A stretch of DNA of 5,894 nt, from contig JAAEQP010000344.1 of the NCBI GenBank assembly GCA_024231375.1, positions 1-5,894 of the forward strand, written 5' to 3'. Every line of letters starts with the position of its first letter. Position 1 is the stretch's first letter. Positions 1 to 5,876 of this stretch are shown here, one piece after another. The position numbers were made by a program, and so were the translations under genes. The notes beneath the pieces were generated by a model. That model did not search any database and was not told the origin of the DNA. It saw only the letters and a program-made list of their open reading frames with translations. Source of the DNA: a bacterium (GTDB lineage Bacteria; Hydrogenedentota; Hydrogenedentia; Hydrogenedentiales; SLHB01).

Positions 1-567
1 ACCACCGAGTTCAATCCGAAGATGGGACCCCTGGCCGAGTATCTCCCCGATGCGCGCGTGAAGGAGTGCCCTGTGTTCACCGAGATGCGCAAGCTCGGCG
101 ATGTTCCCAACGCCTTCGAATCCGGCACCGGCGGCTACGGTTACAATGGCGCCTACATCGGCGGCACGAGCTACATGAACGATTGGATGGAGGCGCCGAA
201 ACACACCACGCGCGATGTGCGCGTGTTCGTGCCGTCCCAAACCATCATGTTCGCCGACTCGGCGCTGGCCCAAGACGGATACATCATCGAATACGGGATG
301 CTCGAACCACCTCACTTCGCCACGCCTGACAATCCCACCGGCAACGTGGCCTGGGGATACTCCAACCCCAGCCTCCATTTTCGGCACAACGGCCGTGTCA
401 ACGTGGTGTGGTGCGACGGACACATCTCCAGCGAGAAATGGACCTGGGCGCCCGAAGAGAACATCTACGGCGGCAAGAACCGCCACTGGGCCCTGGGCTG
501 GTTCGGGCCCAAAGACAACCGCCATTTCGACAACGGGCCCAAAGACGCTTACAGCACTTCCGAATAG
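1..567 (+). CDS. Type II secretion/pilin-like pseudopilin with H-X9-DG motif, C-terminal part (5' end outside window)
   Basis: The frame is open from base 1, so the first ATG (22) is internal and the true start is upstream; 188 residues are visible. The key signature is a His (codon 385-387), nine residues, then Asp-Gly (415-420), with the stretch HNGRVNVVWCDGH. This H-X9-DG motif marks the C-terminal domain of prepilin-like proteins that are greatly expanded in Planctomycetes, Verrucomicrobia, Lentisphaerae and relatives. Family members begin with a cleaved and methylated type IV pilin helix, which would lie outside the window here. The segment GGYGYNG and the tail GWFGPKDN also fit the family. 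These proteins are envelope-associated; their exact role (pseudopilus subunit or surface protein) is mostly unknown. The gene faces its neighbour tail to tail with a 19-bp gap and is not in the same operon. Family assignment is fairly secure; function is not. Confidence 0.85.
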   Translation, partial: TTEFNPKMGPLAEYLPDARVKECPVFTEMRKLGDVPNAFESGTGGYGYNGAYIGGTSYMNDWMEAPKHTTRDVRVFVPSQTIMFADSALAQDGYIIEYGMLEPPHFATPDNPTGNVAWGYSNPSLHFRHNGRVNVVWCDGHISSEKWTWAPEENIYGGKNRHWALGWFGPKDNRHFDNGPKDAYSTSE

Positions 568-586
568 GTTGCGGCGCGGCCCTCCC

Positions 587-3403
587 CTAGAACTCCGTAA
601 TCACCACCGGCGCATCCACCGGTATCAAGTCATAGGCCACGATCACATCGTCGTTGAGCAACCGGATGCATCCGTGCGACGCAGGCGTGCCGATGAGGTT
701 TTCGCCGTTCGTGCCGTGGATGTAGATGTACCGGTGATACGAATCAACCCTGCCGCCTTTGTTCAGTTCCGGTTCCTCGCCCGCCAACCACAGGATGCGC
801 GTTAGGACCATGTCCTTGTCCGACACTTGGCCCGGCTGCCAGCATTCCTTGGTAGCGGCGCGCGACTCGAACACCTGTCCCAAAGGTGCGCCATCGCCGA
901 TCTTCTCGGCCACGGAATGCCACCCCAACGGTGTCTGGTTGCTGTCCTTCTTCGACCCCGTACCGGCCGATGCGGTGGAACACGGCGCCTGCCACAACAC
1001 ACGGCCGTCCTCGACAACGCGCAGCATCTGCTCTGCTACCGACACCCACACGGCCCGTCCGCCGTCCACACGGTGGTGCCAGCCTGCGTTGTCGAGGCGT
1101 TGGTGCTGCTCCCGGCCCAACGGGATTCCCATACTCGTCTGGACTACCACGTCCACGCCGTCGGCAACGTCGGCTACAACTTCCACACCCGGAGGCGCTG
1201 AGACGATGAACCCCTTTCCGCGTTCGTACACGATGCCAAGCGAACCCCGTTGAATCGGCATCTCGTACGCGAAGTGATCCAGCGACTCAGGCACCCGCGG
1301 CGTGAATCCCACCTTGCTCCAGCCCGGCGCGGCGGGCATCAGACCGAACACGTGTTCCGCGACGAGGTAGATGGGGCCGCTGCTCCACGGATGGCACCAA
1401 CTGGTGTTCCATTTCTGCTCGGGACCCCATGCCTCCATGCACGTGGTCGCCCCGGCTTTGAGCATCTCGTGCCACGAGTGTTCGTCTTTCGATGTAATGA
1501 GGTCGTAGGCCAAGGCCGGGTCGCCGCCCTGGTAGCAGGCCTGGATGATGAAGGGCGCGATGTATACGCCGCAACTCAAGCGTTTCTCGCGAATCAGGTC
1601 CATGATGGCGGGCACGCTCTGTTCGGGCGCCAGTCCGAACGCCAAGGGTAACGCGTTGGCGTGGAGGGAACTGTGTTTCGATCCCGGTGCATCCACGAAG
1701 AGCCCCGTCTCGGCACTCAGCAAGCGATCTGCGTACGCTGCCTTCACGTGCTCGGCCTTGGTCCGGTACGCGCTGGCATCGCGGCCCAAGTCGTCCAGCA
1801 GGTCCGCCGCGGTACACAGCGACGCGTAGTAGAAGGCGTTCAGCACCGCGTTCTCGCGGGTTTTGGCATAGTCGTAGTCGTATCCGTCGCGCAGGTTGTC
1901 CGGCCAGTCCACCAACACCCACTTCTCGGTCATGTTGGTGAGCAGCCCCGCCTCGCTCTCGAACCTCGCGAAGTACCCGAAGAGTTCGTCGAAGGCCGCG
2001 TCCACCATGGATTCCGTGAATGCCCGGTCGCCCGTGTACCAGTAGTAATTGCGCAGCACCATGGGCCATTGCAGCGAGTATTCGGCGATCTCCTGCATGA
2101 AACTGCCGGGCGCCACCGCCATGATGCCCGGACAAATCCGCTGCGACCGCTCGAAGTTCGCCAGGGCTTTCTTCGTCATTGTTCGGTCGGCCGTTAGCGT
2201 CATATGGGAATGCCCCGTGATAAGCGCGTCGCCGAGATACTGGCCCTTTTCGCGGGAGGGACAGTCCAGAAATCCGCCCTGCGCGCCCCAGCGCACGCCG
2301 TTCTTGCACATCTCCCAGATGCCGGTCAGCACCGGGTCCGACGCGGTCAGGGCGCTGGCGTCTCCGTTGAAGGGATGGTGCCGAACATCAACCCAGACTT
2401 CGGGTTCGGCGGGCGCATTCAGCACTTCCATGTACCGGAATGCGCGGTAGTCATAGAACTCCACCGTCTCGTCGCGGCCGGAGAGTATGGGCGATTCCTT
2501 GTACTCGCAGTTGGCGCGCATTTCCCACCGAACCGTGTCCGGGGCTTCCAACTCTTCGCCGTGTCGCACCTCGATCGCATGACCCTCGGGTCCCTTCACG
2601 CGGACGCGCGTGTGCCCCACGACCTCCGTTCCGAAATCGTAGAAGTAGTGGCCGTCGCCTTTCTTCTTGACCACCACCGGGTCCATGCGTGCGATCTCGA
2701 GGGCGGGCGTTATCTGCAATTCGAAGGTATGATCCTGTCGTCCCTTAGCGGGTTTCAACCACTTCGAGTCGTCAAACCCGGCACTCTGCCATTCCACGAG
2801 GATCTTGCGCATGTCGATGTCTTCACCGAACTGCGTCTTGTACCCAATGGTGCGGTCGGCAGGGAAGGCGTCCAGTTGGAAGCACCGCCACCCGGCGTTG
2901 GTGACGAATCGCTCAGTCTTCCCCTTCGGGTACGTGACCTCCAACGCCAGCATGAATCCCGCGCGACCATCGGCGCTGTTCCAGACGCGGTTGATCAGCC
3001 CCTGATAGTAGGCGTGGGCCGCGAGGCAGTTCGTGCCTTTCGTGAGGAATGGTGCGAGGTCCACCTGGAAGTAGGGGTACACGAACGGATATCCCGCTTC
3101 GGGTCCTTGCGACACGAACGCGCCGTTCACATACAGCTTGGCATAGTCGTCGGCCGTCATGTAAGCCACCGCGCGCACGGGCTGTTTCTCGAGTTTGATC
3201 TCCGTCCGAAAGAGTGTGTGGACGTTGCGGATGCGGCACGGCCTCGGCGCGCTCTTCTTGTCCTTTTCTTTGTGGTAGACGTCCACCGGCTCCACATTCT
3301 CGAACCGAGGGTCCTGGAGCCACTGCGCACCGTCAAACACATCCATCTCCAAGGGCGCCGCCATCGCCGACACGCCGATCAATGCCACCCAAACGAGTTC
3401 CAA
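587..3403 (-). CDS. GH78 alpha-L-rhamnosidase-like enzyme fused to a C-terminal L,D-transpeptidase (YkuD) domain
   Basis: One uninterrupted 938-residue frame joins two enzymes. Residues about 60-235 look like the N-terminal rhamnosidase beta domain, 250-345 the next beta domain, 350-690 the (alpha/alpha)6 catalytic barrel and 692-770 the closing beta domain. In the barrel, DCPSREKGQYLGD places Asp380, Glu385 and Asp392 at the spacing I recall for Bacillus GL1 RhaB (Asp567, Glu572, Asp579). Glu657 in TTCMEAWG is the expected general base, followed by His671. Residues 784-938 form a YkuD domain with TPLGWH (824-829), HGT (896-898) and SHGCIRL (909-915), so the nucleophile is Cys912. The start is TTG: it is the only usual start codon before an in-frame stop (3437-3439), and AAAGGAG lies 9 nt upstream. 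The N-terminus is hydrophobic with an AMA-A cleavage site but no positive charge, a weak signal peptide. GH78 members release terminal alpha-L-rhamnose; true substrate unknown. Probably cotranscribed with the upstream sulfatase. Confidence 0.88.
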   Translation of the reverse strand: MELVWVALIGVSAMAAPLEMDVFDGAQWLQDPRFENVEPVDVYHKEKDKKSAPRPCRIRNVHTLFRTEIKLEKQPVRAVAYMTADDYAKLYVNGAFVSQGPEAGYPFVYPYFQVDLAPFLTKGTNCLAAHAYYQGLINRVWNSADGRAGFMLALEVTYPKGKTERFVTNAGWRCFQLDAFPADRTIGYKTQFGEDIDMRKILVEWQSAGFDDSKWLKPAKGRQDHTFELQITPALEIARMDPVVVKKKGDGHYFYDFGTEVVGHTRVRVKGPEGHAIEVRHGEELEAPDTVRWEMRANCEYKESPILSGRDETVEFYDYRAFRYMEVLNAPAEPEVWVDVRHHPFNGDASALTASDPVLTGIWEMCKNGVRWGAQGGFLDCPSREKGQYLGDALITGHSHMTLTADRTMTKKALANFERSQRICPGIMAVAPGSFMQEIAEYSLQWPMVLRNYYWYTGDRAFTESMVDAAFDELFGYFARFESEAGLLTNMTEKWVLVDWPDNLRDGYDYDYAKTRENAVLNAFYYASLCTAADLLDDLGRDASAYRTKAEHVKAAYADRLLSAETGLFVDAPGSKHSSLHANALPLAFGLAPEQSVPAIMDLIREKRLSCGVYIAPFIIQACYQGGDPALAYDLITSKDEHSWHEMLKAGATTCMEAWGPEQKWNTSWCHPWSSGPIYLVAEHVFGLMPAAPGWSKVGFTPRVPESLDHFAYEMPIQRGSLGIVYERGKGFIVSAPPGVEVVADVADGVDVVVQTSMGIPLGREQHQRLDNAGWHHRVDGGRAVWVSVAEQMLRVVEDGRVLWQAPCSTASAGTGSKKDSNQTPLGWHSVAEKIGDGAPLGQVFESRAATKECWQPGQVSDKDMVLTRILWLAGEEPELNKGGRVDSYHRYIYIHGTNGENLIGTPASHGCIRLLNDDVIVAYDLIPVDAPVVITEF
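590..1054 (-). other. L,D-transpeptidase (YkuD) domain region of the fused protein
   Basis: These codons are residues 784-938 of the 587-3403 protein. The domain starts with a typical YkuD strand pattern (VWVSVAEQMLRVVEDG), continues through the TP-x-G motif and ends with HGT, twelve-residue spacing and SHGCIRL. All residues needed for cysteine catalysis are visible: Cys912 (codon 668-670), His896 and His910. Stand-alone relatives cross-link peptidoglycan stems or, in some Gram-negative bacteria, attach lipoprotein to peptidoglycan. Here there is no start codon with a good ribosome binding site at the domain border, so it is probably made only as part of the fusion. Domain identity is strong; its job in this protein is unknown. 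Confidence 0.88.
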
Positions 3404-3412
3404 TGCTCCGCA

Positions 3413-3419
3413 CTCCTTT
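3413..3419 (-). promoter_or_regulatory. Ribosome binding site deciding the TTG start of the GH78-transpeptidase gene
   Basis: On the minus strand AAAGGAG lies 9 nt before the TTG at 3403-3401. It closely matches the anti-Shine-Dalgarno sequence. Together with the in-frame TAA at 3439-3437 and the lack of ATG or in-frame GTG between them, it makes the rare TTG start well supported. Confidence 0.75.
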
Positions 3420-3465
3420 CGCGTATTCTCTGTCTGTTATCAATGCCATCTTCCGCATAGTGCGG

Positions 3466-5562
3466 CTATTCCTTCGCCAACTTCCGAAGGCGACGCTCAG
3501 GCAACTCGCCCCAGTAGATGCGCACATCGTCCATCAGTCCACGCCAGTTCGGCGCCTTGCTGTAATCGCCCGCCGGCGTGCCCACATCTGCCCCGATGGT
3601 CAGGCCTTCGTTCGGCCTCACGGGCACGAAATCGAAGGGATCGGCCGTCGCGACCCGCTCGCCGTTCACATACAACGCCAACCCCGCTTGTTCCGTCAGC
3701 ACTGCCGCCACATGGACCCACTCGGCCGTTCTGAGCCGTGAGGGGCCCCGCACCATGCTGCCGTCGCCATGTACGCGTATGGTGAAATACGGAACGCCGT
3801 CGTGCAGGTACAAACTGAACCCCTGCGTTTGGCCGCCGTGCGACATGATCACGCCGTTCGCCGCGTCAGGACGGACCCATGCAGTCACGGTGAACGGTTT
3901 CTCGGACGGATCGGGTTCGCCGCCGGGTTGCATGTGAATACAGGCGTTTCCATCGAAGGCGCCGGCGCTCCCTGTTCGTCCCGCCGCCGGTTTGAGGCCG
4001 TTGCACACGCCGTCATGGCCCTTGCCCGAGCGGTCGATCACCGTGCCGTCAGTCATCCCCTCAAAATCGTAGTGCAAGGCCAGTTCAATGGGCACACGAA
4101 CTCGATGCACCGTGTGCGCTTGGGGCATCGTGAATTCGGTATCCTTCTTCAGACGCTCCAACTCGTTCCGCAGAGCCGCCCGTTTGGCGGCACGCGTTTC
4201 GTCGTGCGCGAGATTCGCCAGTTCGTGCGGGTCTGCTTGAAGGTCGTACATCTCGTCCGAATCGTCGCCGTATTCGGGGTAGTGAACCAGTTTCCAATCT
4301 GGCGTGCGCACACCCACCATGGTCGGCAACCCCGGCAGCCAGCCTTCCTGGAAATACTCGTAGAGGAACGACTCGCGCCAACGCGTGGCGTTGCCCTTCA
4401 ACAGTGGCAGCAGCGACTCGCCCTGCATCGTCTTCGGTGCGCGCACGCCCGCCACGTCCAACAGCGTTGGCGCCACATCGATGTTCAATGCCATCGGTTT
4501 CACCACGGCGCCCGGACGCGCGAGTGGGGGATAGCGCACCAGGATCGGGATGCGAAGCGACTCCTCATACATCAGCCGTTTGTCGCCCCGGCCATGTTCG
4601 CCCAGGAAGAAGCCGTTGTCGCTGCTGAACACCACGCACGTGTTGTCCAACTCGCCTGATGCCTCCAACGCATCGAGTACACGCCCAAGGCTCTCGTCCA
4701 CGGCCAGCAGCGCCCGAAGGTACTTCATATGGTGCCCAGCGGCGGGTTGCCATTGCCCCGGGGTCAGCGCCTCGGGTACCGGTTTCCCCTCGCTTTCTGC
4801 CCATTGTCCGCGGCGTGCCCCATACTTCTTGGCCCGGCGCATCCATTCCGGCTTGCCGCTGAGGTCATCGCGGAAGTTTGGGGGCTCGTCCATCTGCGCA
4901 TCCGGGAACGCGTCGGCATGCCGCGGCGCGGGCGTGAACGGTCCATGCACCGCCTTGTGCCACAGAAGCAGGCAGAAGGGCTTGTCGCGCGGCTGGTCCA
5001 ACCACCGCAGCGCGTAGTCCGTCAAGATGTCGGTCATGTAGCCTTCCGCCGTGAACTCGCGTCCGTTCTCGTTCAACGGTGGATTCTTGTACTGGCCCTG
5101 GCCCCGGAAACTTAGCCAGTAATCGAACCCCGGCCTCGGTTCCGCCGTGGGCTTCATGTGCCACTTGCCGACAAAGGCGGTCTCGTACCCCGCCCCTTGC
5201 AGCGCTCGTGGGAATGTTTTCAGCGCAGGGTCCGGGTCCAGCTTCTCGTTTGTACGTACCCCGTGCGTATGGGCATAGCACCCCGTCAGGAAACTCGCCC
5301 GGCTCGGTGAGCAGAGACTCGTCGTCACGAACGCGTTGGCAAACTGGGCGCCTTCCCGCGCCAATCGGTCCATGTTGGGCGTCTTGAGAAACGGAAACCG
5401 ACCCGAGAACCCCAGCGCGTTCCATGCTTGGTCGTCAATCAGCGCGAACACCATGTTTGGGCGCTGTTTCGCTGCGTCCGGGGACGTGGCGCATCCGACG
5501 GCCGCCGCCACAGACAGCCCCATCGTGCGCAGTACATCTCGTCGACTCAACCGTGTCGTCAT
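3466..5562 (-). CDS. Type I sulfatase, Tat-exported, with C-terminal LamG-like domain
   Basis: The 698-residue protein carries both sulfatase signatures: SLCSPSRASFLTG (residues 82-94), where Cys84 would be converted to formylglycine, and GYETAFVGKWH (125-135). Likely Ca2+ ligands are Asp43, Asp44, Asp315 and Asn316; other expected active-site residues are Lys133, His135, His206, His323 and Lys328. The alkaline-phosphatase-like fold covers about 35-475. A LamG/concanavalin-like jellyroll follows (about 495-690) and may bind carbohydrate. The ATG at 5562 is chosen because it opens a Tat signal, SRRDVLR (6-12), then a short hydrophobic stretch, and has AAGGGG 8 nt upstream. Upstream in-frame TTG and ATG starts would put 16-35 charged residues before it and overlap the candidate promoter. 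Cys24 in AAVGC could be a lipobox. Sulfate-ester hydrolysis in the periplasm or on the surface is expected; the sulfated sugar and sulfatase subfamily cannot be told. It needs a maturase, absent from this window. It probably leads a two-gene operon with the GH78 gene. Confidence 0.92.
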   Translation of the reverse strand: MTTRLSRRDVLRTMGLSVAAAVGCATSPDAAKQRPNMVFALIDDQAWNALGFSGRFPFLKTPNMDRLAREGAQFANAFVTTSLCSPSRASFLTGCYAHTHGVRTNEKLDPDPALKTFPRALQGAGYETAFVGKWHMKPTAEPRPGFDYWLSFRGQGQYKNPPLNENGREFTAEGYMTDILTDYALRWLDQPRDKPFCLLLWHKAVHGPFTPAPRHADAFPDAQMDEPPNFRDDLSGKPEWMRRAKKYGARRGQWAESEGKPVPEALTPGQWQPAAGHHMKYLRALLAVDESLGRVLDALEASGELDNTCVVFSSDNGFFLGEHGRGDKRLMYEESLRIPILVRYPPLARPGAVVKPMALNIDVAPTLLDVAGVRAPKTMQGESLLPLLKGNATRWRESFLYEYFQEGWLPGLPTMVGVRTPDWKLVHYPEYGDDSDEMYDLQADPHELANLAHDETRAAKRAALRNELERLKKDTEFTMPQAHTVHRVRVPIELALHYDFEGMTDGTVIDRSGKGHDGVCNGLKPAAGRTGSAGAFDGNACIHMQPGGEPDPSEKPFTVTAWVRPDAANGVIMSHGGQTQGFSLYLHDGVPYFTIRVHGDGSMVRGPSRLRTAEWVHVAAVLTEQAGLALYVNGERVATADPFDFVPVRPNEGLTIGADVGTPAGDYSKAPNWRGLMDDVRIYWGELPERRLRKLAKE

Positions 5563-5570
5563 GGCACATT

Positions 5571-5576
5571 CCCCTT
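5571..5576 (-). promoter_or_regulatory. Ribosome binding site of the sulfatase gene
   Basis: AAGGGG on the minus strand lies 8 nt before the ATG at 5562. It supports this start over the longer in-frame alternatives at 5613 (ATG) and 5667 (TTG). Confidence 0.6.
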
Positions 5577-5608
5577 CGGCGCATGCCCGGCGTTGACACC
5601 GTTCTGTC

Positions 5609-5637
5609 ATCATACCGCGCGCCTGACTCGGGAGCAA
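5609..5637 (-). promoter_or_regulatory. Candidate sigma70-type promoter of the sulfatase-GH78 operon
   Basis: On the minus strand, TTGCTC (5637-5632) and TATGAT (5614-5609) are separated by exactly 17 nt. The -10 box matches the consensus at five of six bases; the -35 box keeps only the TTG. Transcription would start near 5602, giving a leader of about 40 nt before the ATG at 5562. The match is by eye, and consensus use in this phylum is not certain. Confidence 0.4.
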
Positions 5638-5660
5638 TGTGAATTGACATGTGAATTGAC
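5637..5660. repeat. Perfect 12-bp tandem repeat next to the sulfatase promoter
   Basis: ATGTGAATTGAC occurs twice back to back (5637-5648 and 5649-5660) with no mismatch. It is AT-rich within GC-rich DNA and directly abuts the candidate -35 box, the usual place for an activator or repressor to bind. Two sites one helical turn or so apart would sit on the same DNA face. The regulatory role is inferred. Confidence 0.6.
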
Positions 5661-5680
5661 GCAGCAAGACTCATTCAGGC

Positions 5681-5690
5681 CATCGTGATG
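5681..5690. repeat. Isolated core copy of the palindrome
   Basis: CATCGTGATG is the same 10-bp core as in the full palindromes but has no complementary outer arms. It may be a degenerate copy or a bare protein-binding site. Confidence 0.35.
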
Positions 5691-5729
5691 AAGACCGGCA
5701 AAGTGTTCTAGACGAGGTCCGAGTTTGGT

Positions 5730-5747
5730 GCGGCATCACGATGCCGC
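5730..5747. repeat. Palindrome 1 (core in AC orientation)
   Basis: GCGGCATC-AC-GATGCCGC has eight complementary base pairs around a 2-nt centre and is followed by TTTT. It is the exact reverse complement of the palindrome at 5859-5876. Confidence 0.8.
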
Positions 5748-5754
5748 TTTTCCC

Positions 5755-5774
5755 GCCCGCATCACGATGCGGGC
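5755..5774. repeat. Palindrome 2 (core in AC orientation)
   Basis: GCCCGCATC-AC-GATGCGGGC has nine complementary base pairs. The outer arms differ from palindrome 1 (GCCCG/CGGGC instead of GCGG/CCGC) yet still pair fully, while the core is unchanged. Confidence 0.8.
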
Positions 5775-5792
5775 CACGTCATATGATGGGGG

Positions 5793-5810
5793 CCGCATCA
5801 AACGATACGG
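5793..5810. repeat. Possible decayed palindrome copy
   Basis: CCGCATC and GATACGG flank AAAC and would pair with a single C-A mismatch. It looks like a degraded member of the same series, but the loop is longer and the core is not intact. Confidence 0.3.
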
Positions 5811-5830
5811 GCTCTCCGAACAACCGCAGA

Positions 5831-5850
5831 GGGGGCATCGTGATGCCCCC
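5831..5850. repeat. Palindrome 3 (core in GT orientation)
   Basis: GGGGGCATC-GT-GATGCCCCC has nine complementary base pairs. Its arms (GGGGG/CCCCC) are a third variant around the same core, which is inverted relative to palindromes 1 and 2. Confidence 0.8.
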
Positions 5851-5858
5851 AAGCCAAA

Positions 5859-5876
5859 GCGGCATCGTGATGCCGC
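5859..5876. repeat. Palindrome 4 (core in GT orientation)
   Basis: GCGGCATC-GT-GATGCCGC has eight complementary base pairs and is preceded by AAA. It is the exact reverse complement of palindrome 1, and the identity extends to 22 bp. Confidence 0.8.

Noticed and set aside
568..586. Shared terminator between the two convergent genes.
   Set aside because: The 19-bp gap is GC-rich with no usable stem-loop or T run on either strand.
215..805. A 196-codon plus-strand frame spanning the end of the pseudopilin gene and the tail of the fusion gene.
   Set aside because: It overlaps two well-supported genes in the wrong frame, and its low-complexity Pro/Thr/Arg-rich product looks non-coding.
2204..3460. 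A 418-codon open frame on the plus strand.
   Set aside because: It lies antisense to the GH78 gene, whose frame has clear catalytic motifs. The plus-strand product shows no recognisable domain and is a by-product of GC-rich codon use.
3453..3465. Small hairpin (CCGCA-CTA-TGCGG on the minus strand) just after the sulfatase stop codon.
   Set aside because: A 5-bp stem with a 3-nt loop and no following T run is too weak to call a terminator. It does not argue against cotranscription.
5563..5667. Longer sulfatase start at TTG 5667 or ATG 5613.
   Set aside because: These add a charged, non-signal N-terminal extension before the Tat motif and run through the candidate promoter, whereas ATG 5562 has a good ribosome binding site and a normal Tat signal length.
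5730..5751. Palindrome 1 followed by TTTT as a rho-independent terminator on the plus strand.
   Set aside because: The loop is only 2-4 nt, the T run is short, and no plus-strand gene lies upstream of it. The related palindromes at 5755-5774 and 5831-5850 have no T tract on either strand, so a general terminator role is not supported.
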